From an uncultured Opitutia bacterium (GTDB lineage: Bacteria > Verrucomicrobiota > Verrucomicrobiia > Opitutales > Opitutaceae), in NCBI GenBank assembly GCA_903872425.1, contig CAIQKQ010000302.1:1-42184 (forward strand): DNA of 42,184 bases. Direction: 5' to 3'. The notes below the pieces were generated by a model, which saw only the letters and a program-made list of their open reading frames with translations, had not been told where the DNA came from and did no database searches. Positions 1 to 7,298 of the stretch are shown piece by piece (positions within the stretch are counted from its first letter, which is position 1; every line of letters starts with the position of its first letter). Both the position numbers and the translations under genes were made by a program.

Positions 1-84
1 CTCGTCAAACGCGGCTACCTCACCGGCTTGCACGCGCGCAACCACTGCCTGGTCCGCGTCGGCCTCCAACCGGCGCTCAGGTGA
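1..84 (+). CDS. C-terminal fragment of an unidentified protein
   Basis: The window opens inside a frame that reads 27 codons and stops with TGA. The visible peptide is basic, contains GYLTGLHARNHC, and ends QPALR. It matches no family I can name from so little sequence. The stop lies about 110 bases before the convergent polyprenyl synthase gene, as expected for a true gene end. The call rests only on the open frame and position. Confidence 0.4.
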   Translation, partial: LVKRGYLTGLHARNHCLVRVGLQPALR

Positions 85-192
85 GGCCACGAGCGGCTTG
101 GCAAAAATTCTGGCGACGGCGTTCATGACGGCAGGTCAGTGTTCACCTTATGGCTCCCTAGCCCAGAGGCAAATCAAAACAATCCGACACGT

Positions 193-1215
193 TCAACGCA
201 GTGCGTCTACTTGCGCGCGCAGCACGGCGGCCACCTCTCGCAACCGCGGCACTGGGGGGAGCGCGGCATGGGGCTCAAGTGCGGCTTCGGCGGCCGCCAG
301 CGTCATGTCTAAGTCGGTGACGACGGCGGTGAACACGTCTAGTTCGCGCATCTGGCGCAGCCGCAGAGCAAGGTCAGGCGTTCGGTGGCCAGCTATCTCG
401 GCGAGCAGCGCGGCGCCCTCAGCGGCCGGGAGCCGCTCCCGTAGCACGAGCAAAGGCAGGGTGAGCTTACCGCTGCGTAGGTCGGTTCCGAGAGTTTTGC
501 CGATACGAGTCTCGTCACCAAAGAAGTCAGCGAGGTCGTCGTAAATTTGGTAGGCGTTACCCAATTGACGGCCGAACTCGGTGGCCGCCGTCGCAAACGC
601 CGGCGAAAATCCCCCTAGTCGAGCGCCAAGTTGGCACGACACGCGAAACAGTTCGGCTGTTTTCAGCTCAATCACACGATCGTAATCGGCGCGCGTCACA
701 TCGGTGGCGCGGCGGCGGAGTGTCTGCATGATCTCGCCGGTACAGACTTTGCGCGTGGAGTCCGATACGGCGAGACAGACCTCGGTCGTGGGAAACTCAG
801 CGGCAAGGTTCAGCGCTTGGGCGAAGAGCGCGTCGCCGAGCAATACGGCGACCTCGGGGCCATAGTGGCGTGTCGCGGTGTCGCGGCCGCGCCGCAAGTC
901 TGCACCGTCCATGATGTCATCGTGGACGAGTGTGGCGAGGTGAATGAGCTCGACAATCGCTGCCGCACGCACGAGCGCAAGCGAGGGTAGGCCGCCACTC
1001 CAGCCACTCAGAAACACGAGCGCGGGTCGGATACGTTTGCCCGATGCGTCGAGACAGTAGTCAGCGAGACCACGGACTTCAGGCTCAAACGAAGAGAGCT
1101 GAGCGCGCAGGAATATGTCTAACTCCGCCATGTGCGGCCGCAGCCGATCAAACACTGGCCCGAGGCCAGGCGCGGCGGGCGCGTGAAGCGGTGACGAGGA
1201 AGCGGCGGCAGACAT
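193..1215 (-). CDS. ispB: Polyprenyl diphosphate synthase (octaprenyl/heptaprenyl type)
   Basis: Trans-isoprenyl diphosphate synthase of 340 residues that extends allylic diphosphates with isopentenyl diphosphate, probably making the side chain of a respiratory quinone. Both aspartate-rich motifs are visible: the first as LVHDDIMDGADLRRG and the second as YQIYDDLADFFGDE, which bind the Mg-diphosphate. The GKRIRP substrate motif lies upstream of the first. The length suits long-chain synthases of the IspB/HepT group, but chain length cannot be read from the sequence. The ATG at 1215 gives a short Ala/Ser-rich N-terminus. The gene is monocistronic here, convergent with the fragment at 1-84. The redox cluster beyond the 269-base gap also needs quinone, but no operon links them. 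Confidence 0.9.
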   Translation of the reverse strand: MSAAASSSPLHAPAAPGLGPVFDRLRPHMAELDIFLRAQLSSFEPEVRGLADYCLDASGKRIRPALVFLSGWSGGLPSLALVRAAAIVELIHLATLVHDDIMDGADLRRGRDTATRHYGPEVAVLLGDALFAQALNLAAEFPTTEVCLAVSDSTRKVCTGEIMQTLRRRATDVTRADYDRVIELKTAELFRVSCQLGARLGGFSPAFATAATEFGRQLGNAYQIYDDLADFFGDETRIGKTLGTDLRSGKLTLPLLVLRERLPAAEGAALLAEIAGHRTPDLALRLRQMRELDVFTAVVTDLDMTLAAAEAALEPHAALPPVPRLREVAAVLRAQVDALR

Positions 1216-1329
1216 AGCCGTATTAAGTCAGGACCGTTGGTGCGAAGCAAACGGGATTTCTTCGGCCAGACCTCTGCCGATGACAGATTTATTGCCTACA
1301 AGCTGACTGCTAGGGGCTTATTTCTTCCT

Positions 1330-1353
1330 GAGGACAAGCAGGTTCTTGTCCTC
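1330..1353. repeat. Perfect 9-bp inverted repeat (hairpin) in the gap upstream of the polyprenyl synthase
   Basis: GAGGACAAG and CTTGTCCTC flank a six-base loop. It lies between the polyprenyl synthase start and the reductase stop, both on the minus strand. No T-tract follows on either strand, so it is not a standard intrinsic terminator. It could be a factor-binding site or part of the 5' leader of the synthase mRNA. Confidence 0.5.
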
Positions 1354-1460
1354 ACAGCTTGATAGAAAATATCCAACCTACCATTGTTCGTTTAATTCGC
1401 CCCCCTGCGCCTGCAAAATTAGTGAACGACACCATTGGCCGGTGTAGTGAATATTAACCG

Positions 1461-1477
1461 ACGATCCTAAGGATCGT
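1461..1477. repeat. 17-base near-perfect palindrome just past the reductase stop
   Basis: ACGATCCT and AGGATCGT are separated by one base. The palindrome starts eight bases past the stop codon of the minus-strand reductase gene. The one-base centre and lack of a U-tract argue against a good terminator. It may be a dimeric protein-binding site or a weak 3'-end structure. Confidence 0.4.
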
Positions 1478-1484
1478 GGCGCAC

Positions 1485-2753
1485 TTATGCGTCAAGCACG
1501 AGGTCGCCCGCCGGGAGGGCAACACAGGCGAGGCAAGTGCCGGGCTCGGGCTTGCTGCCCGGTTCCTGTGCGTAAGTGACGTTGCCGCTACGGATGGCTG
1601 TGACGCAGGTACCACATTGTCCGGCGCAGCAACCGGAGGGAAGGGCGACACCCTGCGACGTGGCGAACTCAAGAATATTGGCGGCGGCGCGATCCCAAGC
1701 GACGACTTTGTTGGACTTGCCAAAGGTGATCTTGAACGCGGGCGCAGCGGCGGCGTCGGCCGTGGTGGCGGCGGGTGCGGCGGCCTTTTTCTTGACACTG
1801 GCGGGGCCAAACGCCTCGAAGTGAACTCGGTCGTCGGGCACGCCCCAAGCCGTGAGCGCAGTGGTGATTGACTCCATAAACGGGCCAGGGCCACACATGA
1901 AGTAGTCGTAGTTGTTGGACGGGAGCAGTTCCTTGAAAAGGTCCACCGTCACGCGGCCCTTGTGCTGGTAGTCCACGCCCTCCTTGTCATCAGGTCCAGG
2001 GGCGGAGTAGCAGACGTGCACGCGGATATTTTCATTCTTAGCGGCCAACTCGACAACATGATCCTTCATGATGTGGTCGGCACTGTTGCGGCAGCCAAAG
2101 AACCACCATATCTCCCGCTTGCTGCCGAGTGCGATAAGCTCGTTCATCATGCTCAAACAAGGCGTAATACCAACGCCGGCCGAGATCAGCACCACCGGAC
2201 CCTCTTTGCTGGTGTCGAGAAAGAAGTGACCGCCAGGAGCCTTCACATCAAGGATCGTCCCTTCCTGGATGTGGTCATGGAAAAAATTAGACGAAAGTCC
2301 GGCGGGGTGTTCGGGCTTAGAGGGCGGGCAACGTTTGATGGTGACGCGATAGTAATCCGGATTAAGGCGGTCACTGAGGCTGTAGCAGCGAATAACCTTT
2401 TTTTTCTGTCCGGGAATCTCAAGCTCGAACGTGAGATATTGGCCGGGCTTGAAAGGCGGAAGGGGCTTCTTGTCGTGCGGGGTGAGATAAAATGAGCAGG
2501 CGTCGCCCCGATCTGGGACTTTCTTGGCGACGGAAAACTTGCGAATACCGCTCCATGGCGCGCCAGCCTCATCGGCCTTGCGTTGGGCACGGCGGGCTGA
2601 GGCGAGACTGGTGAGGAGCAAATCGCGGCCAACCTGCGCCGAAAAAGCCTGCGCGCGAAGTGCGCGCGTCTGGCCGACAACGAGGGCGACGAGCTGGCCG
2701 GCAACCAAGGCGATAAGGAGGGCGCCCCCGAGGAGCAGAAGAAAATTGAGCAT
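1485..2753 (-). CDS. Membrane-anchored FAD/NAD(P)-binding oxidoreductase with C-terminal plant-type 2Fe-2S domain
   Basis: Electron-transfer flavoprotein of 422 residues. An N-terminal hydrophobic helix (about residues 1-27) anchors it in the membrane. Next come a ferredoxin-reductase-type FAD domain with RCYSLSD, an NAD(P) domain with GVGITPCLSMM and MCGPGPFM, an Ala-rich linker, and a C-terminal 2Fe-2S domain with GCCAGQCGTC plus a distal Cys. The order FAD-NAD-2Fe-2S resembles phthalate dioxygenase reductase; NqrF, also membrane-anchored, has the 2Fe-2S domain first. I chose the ATG at 2753 because it starts the anchor helix and lies 13 bases after the porin stop; an upstream in-frame start would run into the porin gene. 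It is the last gene of the porin/pentaheme operon, so it probably exchanges electrons between NAD(P)H and the local cytochromes or quinone. The physiological partner is unknown. Confidence 0.85.
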   Translation of the reverse strand: MLNFLLLLGGALLIALVAGQLVALVVGQTRALRAQAFSAQVGRDLLLTSLASARRAQRKADEAGAPWSGIRKFSVAKKVPDRGDACSFYLTPHDKKPLPPFKPGQYLTFELEIPGQKKKVIRCYSLSDRLNPDYYRVTIKRCPPSKPEHPAGLSSNFFHDHIQEGTILDVKAPGGHFFLDTSKEGPVVLISAGVGITPCLSMMNELIALGSKREIWWFFGCRNSADHIMKDHVVELAAKNENIRVHVCYSAPGPDDKEGVDYQHKGRVTVDLFKELLPSNNYDYFMCGPGPFMESITTALTAWGVPDDRVHFEAFGPASVKKKAAAPAATTADAAAAPAFKITFGKSNKVVAWDRAAANILEFATSQGVALPSGCCAGQCGTCVTAIRSGNVTYAQEPGSKPEPGTCLACVALPAGDLVLDA

Positions 2754-2766
2754 GGACAGGTGGAAG

Positions 2767-4233
2767 TTAGAATTTACGCCGCAGCTCAACGCGAACACCG
2801 GCGATGTCGGGCAGGAGATCGCGGCGAGCGGCAATAGCATCAGCGCGTAGAATCCATGCGTTGTTCAACGGGAGCTGCCAGCGGACACCGACACCGTATT
2901 GCGCGCCGGGCGCGGTACGCTGGGCGGGGTTGCCGAAGGTGTTAAGCCCGGCGAGCTCGAAAACGAGCTGCTGATGGAGATCGAAGAGGTATTCGATACC
3001 GAGCGCCGCGCCGTAAGTGTTGTGGGCAGTATCATCAAGTTTCGGGAAACCGGTGATACCGTCCGTCTCGAACGTAATACCCGTGTTCAGCAACACGCCA
3101 CCTGCGCCAGCAGCACGAGCAAGCGACTGGGGCCGGTGAAATCCGACCCACCCGTTGAGGTAGGGCACAAGCGTCGAGGGCAACGACGACACGAGGCTAT
3201 TTTCGACGAGAAGAAGCACCCCATCAGCGGTGCGCGCCTTGCCGGGCGCAGGATTCTGACCGACATTGGCAATAATGCGCACACTGTTCGACAAGCGGTC
3301 GAAGTAGCGCTTGGTGAACGCGGCGGAGATATTGTGGTAGCTCAGGTCGCTCGACGCACCGGTGCCTTCAACATAGCCATAACCGAGTTCCCAGTAGCCG
3401 TGGTTGGCCTCAATGAAGGTCGTCACGCCAAACACATTGCCATCGTGGTCGCCACGCAGAGCAGGCGTCGTCACCTGGTCAAAGCCGGCGAAAAAGGTCA
3501 CGTCCATGTTGGTGATCTGGAGTGAGGGGCTGTTGCGCGCCGGGATAGTGAACGCGAAACCGTCAAAGGCGTCCTGCAGCCAGACGCCGTTTTGGAAGAG
3601 CAGCGGAATGAGGCCGACGGTGAACGGCAGGTCGTGGCTGTTGTCGCGCCCGGTGAAGCCGGCAAAGAGGCGTGCGAGGTCGCCCTCGAAGAACAGTGCG
3701 TCGGGCGTGAGGTCAAACTCGTTGTTGCTAACACGCGGCCGTGTGCCGCCAAACTCAGCGAAGGTCCCCTTGCCGTTCTGGTCGAGCGGCGTGAAAAAAT
3801 AATGAATGCGCTCGGTAGCGGTGAGCTTCAGATCGAGGTCAAGGTTAAGTTTGGCGGCGGCGAGGCCCTTATCGGTGGCGCCGTTGTCGTTCCAAGCGAC
3901 CACATTGCGGATATCGCCGTAAAACAGGAGTTGAGGGAACAGCAGATTTTTTTCGCCGAACAGATTTACGCCGGGCTGGAACTGGCCAGGACCGTAAAGC
4001 TCGCGGCCCAGCTCGAGCAGCGGGCGTGCGGTTGGGTTGGGATGCTTCGCGCCGTAGATGTCGAGCTGACGCTGGTAGTCATAAGGAAGCGCGTTAACCG
4101 GGTCGGGCGCAAAAGCGGGCTTGACCCCGTTATTTGGCACGGGCGTGGCGCGCGAATCCATCGCGGGCGGCGTCTCGGCGGCAATGGCGCACGTGACAAT
4201 AGCGAACGTGGTGAGGAGGAAGCGCGGGCTCAT
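2767..4233 (-). CDS. Outer-membrane porin-like beta-barrel protein
   Basis: A 488-residue exported protein starting at the ATG whose first residues, MSPRFLLTTFAIVTCAIAA, form a typical Sec signal peptide. The body is rich in alternating aromatic/hydrophobic stretches with Asn/Asp/Gly turns, and it ends in Lys-Phe, the terminal aromatic expected for BAM-dependent outer-membrane proteins. I see no named porin signature. Its start overlaps the stop of the pentaheme cytochrome gene as ATGA, so the two are probably translationally coupled. That coupling suggests a joint function, for example a barrel that houses or contacts a periplasmic cytochrome, or that admits its substrate. Barrel and export are well supported; electron-conduit function is inference. 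Confidence 0.75.
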   Translation of the reverse strand: MSPRFLLTTFAIVTCAIAAETPPAMDSRATPVPNNGVKPAFAPDPVNALPYDYQRQLDIYGAKHPNPTARPLLELGRELYGPGQFQPGVNLFGEKNLLFPQLLFYGDIRNVVAWNDNGATDKGLAAAKLNLDLDLKLTATERIHYFFTPLDQNGKGTFAEFGGTRPRVSNNEFDLTPDALFFEGDLARLFAGFTGRDNSHDLPFTVGLIPLLFQNGVWLQDAFDGFAFTIPARNSPSLQITNMDVTFFAGFDQVTTPALRGDHDGNVFGVTTFIEANHGYWELGYGYVEGTGASSDLSYHNISAAFTKRYFDRLSNSVRIIANVGQNPAPGKARTADGVLLLVENSLVSSLPSTLVPYLNGWVGFHRPQSLARAAGAGGVLLNTGITFETDGITGFPKLDDTAHNTYGAALGIEYLFDLHQQLVFELAGLNTFGNPAQRTAPGAQYGVGVRWQLPLNNAWILRADAIAARRDLLPDIAGVRVELRRKF

Positions 4234-6089
4234 GGCTTTTGGGCAGAAGTGACAGTGAACTCGACCGTGGACTCGTGTAGGTTGATCATCCATTCGTTCA
4301 TCGCTTGGTTCATCTCGGGCGTGGCACCGATGAAATTCATAAAATACATCGGCTCAGCACGGCTGCGGAGACGGACCGAAAGGCGGTAGCGGCCTGGAAC
4401 CTTGAGCGCGCTGGCGGGAATGGTGTAGGCGGCCTCGCGCTGCGAGAGCGGCGGCAAGCTTCGGCCCTCCATGCGAACGAACGGCGGGTGATTGAGCACG
4501 CTGGTCGGCACGCCGGCAGGGCGGATGAAGGGAAGTTGGTCGCCGTCGAGGTTGATCGGAAGATACATCTCACGATCAGTGCCTTTGACATTGGTCGTGA
4601 GAAACTTTGTCTGCAGGTTGAAGAGTTGCGTGTCGGCCGGTAGCTTGCCGGAGCGCACATCACTCGAATGGAGGTCGGCCATGTCACCTTGGCTATCCAC
4701 ATAGCCGGATTCCCAGACGTTGCGACCAGTGGCGTCGAAGAGAGCGACGTTGAGCCACAGCTCGGGCTGTGCGCCCAAGGAACCGGAGGGGAAGTTATGG
4801 CCGGCGTTGGTGTTGCGGAGCGTGTAGGAGACTTTGAGTGGCTGATCGGTGACAAGATCGCTCTTGAAGAACGGACCGTCGAGATGCGAACCATTGGCCA
4901 TAACGGCCTCTCGGAGTGTCCGCTTCTGTTCAAGCATTTTTAGATTCTCGTCGACGATGTCACGGGCATCTGCGCGATCCTCGGGGCTGTCCCATTCTTC
5001 AGGGAACTTGTAAGCGGAAGGATTGGCGGCCACGGTCTTCTCGAACGCGGGCGTGCCCCAGCCGGCGCGGTAGTCAAACTTGAGCCATGTCTGCATCGAG
5101 AATTTTTTCGCCTGCGGGTTGTGCGGGAAAATGCCAGGGTGGACGATCGGATAACCGGGGCCATAAAACGCGTGGTTGGAGTGCTGACGGCCGGGATTGA
5201 TCGGTACGCCGCCGACAACTGCAGCGGGTGCGGTGGTGTAGCCCTCGGCGAGGCCAGGGTTTTTTCCCATGTGACACTCTTGGCAGGTCGTGCCGTTTGC
5301 GGCAGCAGGCGAGGCGCGATACTGGTCCCACACGACCTCAAGTTTAATGCCGGGATGCACGGCGACCTGATGGCACGAGACGCAGAACTCGGAGGTCTTG
5401 ATGGTCGTGAACTGGATGGCGGTGTTGTGAATCACCTGGCCGGGGCCGGTCTCTGACTCAGTAAGCTTAACATGAAAATTATCCTTCTGCCCCGTGACCA
5501 TCGCCACGCCGTCGCCATTGAATGGGCCGAGCATCGGCTTGGTGAGATCACCCTGCTCGATACGGCGCTCGCCATTGACCTTGGTGTATTGCTCCTGCAC
5601 GCGGTGGCACGTCACGCAGGTGATACCTTCGCGCGAAACATCGGCGCGCTGCCAGAGCGGCAAGTCGCGCTTCTCCCCCATCGTCGTACTGACGGCGGCG
5701 TGGCAACGCATGCAAAAATAGCCGATGGTTCCCTGCGCGAGGTCGTTGATCTTCTGTTCAAATTTGTGGAACACCGGCGAAATCGAGGCGTAAGCGTGGT
5801 TGGATGAACGCCACTCGTCGTAAATCTGTTTATGGCACACTGCACATTCTGAGGCGCTGGGAAAATTGCTTTTGGCAAACGCCGCGATGTGCGGGTCAAC
5901 CGGGTTAACGGGTTGTTTCTTCGGCGGAGGAAGGGGTTTGGCGGTCGACCTGGCTGGCGCAGGCGCTGGGCCACCGCCGAGCAGATCATCACCACCGAGC
6001 AGATCGTCGCTGGCGGCGGCTGCCACAACTGACATGTGCAGGGCGAGGCTGAACGTGGCAAAAAAGGTAAGAAGTGGATTTATCTTCAT
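4230..6089 (-). CDS. Periplasmic pentaheme cytochrome c (c554-like) with DDLLG repeat
   Basis: A 619-residue protein with a signal peptide (MKINPLLTFFATFSLALHMS, cleavage near residue 26). Five CxxCH heme motifs lie at about residues 82, 126, 158, 236 and 269. The mature N-terminus begins with DDLLGGDDLLGG and then a Pro/Ala/Lys linker to residue 65. After the heme domain, about 350 residues without heme motifs include a beta-rich domain with AGHNFPSG. Spacing and layout resemble multiheme proteins of the cytochrome c554 superfamily, but it is longer than c554. The start at 6089 is chosen for the signal peptide; upstream in-frame codons would give no export signal. It is the first gene of the minus-strand operon, overlapping the porin by four bases and divergent from the tetraheme gene. 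It is probably a periplasmic electron carrier or multiheme reductase; the substrate is unknown. Confidence 0.85.
   Translation of the reverse strand: MKINPLLTFFATFSLALHMSVVAAAASDDLLGGDDLLGGGPAPAPARSTAKPLPPPKKQPVNPVDPHIAAFAKSNFPSASECAVCHKQIYDEWRSSNHAYASISPVFHKFEQKINDLAQGTIGYFCMRCHAAVSTTMGEKRDLPLWQRADVSREGITCVTCHRVQEQYTKVNGERRIEQGDLTKPMLGPFNGDGVAMVTGQKDNFHVKLTESETGPGQVIHNTAIQFTTIKTSEFCVSCHQVAVHPGIKLEVVWDQYRASPAAANGTTCQECHMGKNPGLAEGYTTAPAAVVGGVPINPGRQHSNHAFYGPGYPIVHPGIFPHNPQAKKFSMQTWLKFDYRAGWGTPAFEKTVAANPSAYKFPEEWDSPEDRADARDIVDENLKMLEQKRTLREAVMANGSHLDGPFFKSDLVTDQPLKVSYTLRNTNAGHNFPSGSLGAQPELWLNVALFDATGRNVWESGYVDSQGDMADLHSSDVRSGKLPADTQLFNLQTKFLTTNVKGTDREMYLPINLDGDQLPFIRPAGVPTSVLNHPPFVRMEGRSLPPLSQREAAYTIPASALKVPGRYRLSVRLRSRAEPMYFMNFIGATPEMNQAMNEWMINLHESTVEFTVTSAQKP
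5973..6008 (-). repeat. Tandem DDLLGG peptide repeat at the mature N-terminus of the pentaheme cytochrome
   Basis: Residues 28-39 read DDLLGG twice in tandem, just after the predicted signal cleavage site and before a Pro/Ala linker. The same motif occurs in two further pairs in the decaheme cytochrome about 5.4 kb away. It looks like a short binding motif on a flexible tether. Confidence 0.8.
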
Positions 6090-6234
6090 GCGCGAGTGAG
6101 CAACTTCGTTGAGGGAAGATGCGACACCGGCAAGCCCTTTTGTGAAAAAATTGCGGTCCACAAAAAAAATTAACAAAACCGATTGCCTTGCGCGCGGAAG
6201 TTCCGCCATTGATTTCTTGCACACCCAAAAAACC
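6090..6234. promoter_or_regulatory. Divergent promoter region between the two cytochrome operons
   Basis: A 145-base gap separates the divergent starts of the pentaheme and tetraheme cytochrome genes, so it must hold both promoters. It includes an A-rich run (about 6158-6178). I could not identify a confident -35/-10 pair or a symmetrical FNR/CRP-type site by eye. Confidence 0.4.
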
Positions 6235-7227
6235 ATGTCACGCCGTCTCCTTTTCACCGTCGTCACCTCCATCCTTTTGTTTACGGCCGCGCGTCCCGCG
6301 CTCGCCCAATCCGACCCGTCCAAGATCACTGGCCCCGAGGCCTGCGTCGCCTGCCACAAGCTAGAGGGTGCCGCATGGCAGGAGATGAAGCATTTCAAAA
6401 CCTTCGACGAGCTGCACCGTCGCCCGGAGGCGAAGGAGATTGCTGGCAAGCTCGGTATTGCCAACATCAAGACTGAGAGTACCTGCGTCCAATGCCACTA
6501 TACGTCAATGGGCGCAGCCGGCGCGGCCAAGGTCATTGCTGGCGTCTCCTGCGAGCTCTGCCACGGCGCAGGCGCAGACTGGACGAAGGTGCACAACGAC
6601 AAGACTAAGCCCACACATATCGCAGATGCTGAGAAACTCGGCTTCATCTCTCCTAACAATATCTACAAACTCGCGTCAAACTGCTTTCAGTGCCATACGG
6701 TACCCAACGAAAAGCTCGTCAACACCGGCGGCCATCAGGTCGGCAGCGCATTGGAGCTCGTTGCGTGGACGCAGGGCGAAGTTCGCCATCATTTTCTGAA
6801 CGGCAAAACCAACGCCGATGACACCCCCGACCGCAAGCGGATGCTCTACCTCGTCGGCCGCGTCGTTGATCTCGAGTTCAGCCTGCGTGGTTTCGCCGGT
6901 GCCGTAGAAAAAGGCAATTTTGTCAAAGGCATGAACGCGCGTATCACCGCCGCCAAGGCCGAACTGCAAAAAATCGCCGACAAGCTCCCCGATGGCGTAG
7001 CCAAAACCGACGTACTTGCCATCATCGCCGCAGCGCCCAAGCCCGCTGTCGCTGCCGATGGCGACACCGGTCTCAAGGTTACAAACAAAGACGATATCCT
7101 CGCCGGTGCGAAGACCATCTCTGGCCTCGGGCAGAAAATCAGCGACACCTACAAGGGTTCCGACCTCGCTGCCCTCGACTCGTTACTTCCGACGGCCAAC
7201 CAAGGCACACCCTTTACTGCGCCTTGA
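6235..7227 (+). CDS. Periplasmic tetraheme cytochrome c554-like protein
   Basis: A 330-residue protein with a signal peptide ending ARPALA/QSD. Four CxxCH motifs sit at about residues 37, 84, 106 and 150, as CVACH, CVQCH, CELCH and CFQCH. Four hemes in the N-terminal half, with HGAGADWTKVH after the third, fit the cytochrome c554 (Cytochrome_C554) family. In nitrifiers that family accepts electrons from hydroxylamine oxidoreductase; no such enzyme is seen here. The C-terminal half lacks heme motifs and is Ala/Lys-rich. The ATG at 6235 is chosen for the signal peptide. The gene is divergent from the pentaheme operon and lies 71 bases before the cNMP/Fe-S gene, with which it may be co-transcribed. 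Likely role: periplasmic electron shuttle for the cluster. Confidence 0.85.
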   Translation: MSRRLLFTVVTSILLFTAARPALAQSDPSKITGPEACVACHKLEGAAWQEMKHFKTFDELHRRPEAKEIAGKLGIANIKTESTCVQCHYTSMGAAGAAKVIAGVSCELCHGAGADWTKVHNDKTKPTHIADAEKLGFISPNNIYKLASNCFQCHTVPNEKLVNTGGHQVGSALELVAWTQGEVRHHFLNGKTNADDTPDRKRMLYLVGRVVDLEFSLRGFAGAVEKGNFVKGMNARITAAKAELQKIADKLPDGVAKTDVLAIIAAAPKPAVAADGDTGLKVTNKDDILAGAKTISGLGQKISDTYKGSDLAALDSLLPTANQGTPFTAP

Positions 7228-7298
7228 ACCGCTGCGCTCGCTTCCGTTGGTCGGGCGCGCCCAGCCTAATTCCCGAAGCTTTATTTTTTTAAACACAC

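Noticed and set aside
1330-1353. Hairpin considered as an intrinsic terminator of a neighbouring gene
   Set aside because: No T-tract follows on either strand.
4230-7227. Assignment of the region as a nitrifier HAO-c554 module
   Set aside because: Two c554-like proteins are present, but no octaheme hydroxylamine oxidoreductase or ammonia monooxygenase gene lies in the window.
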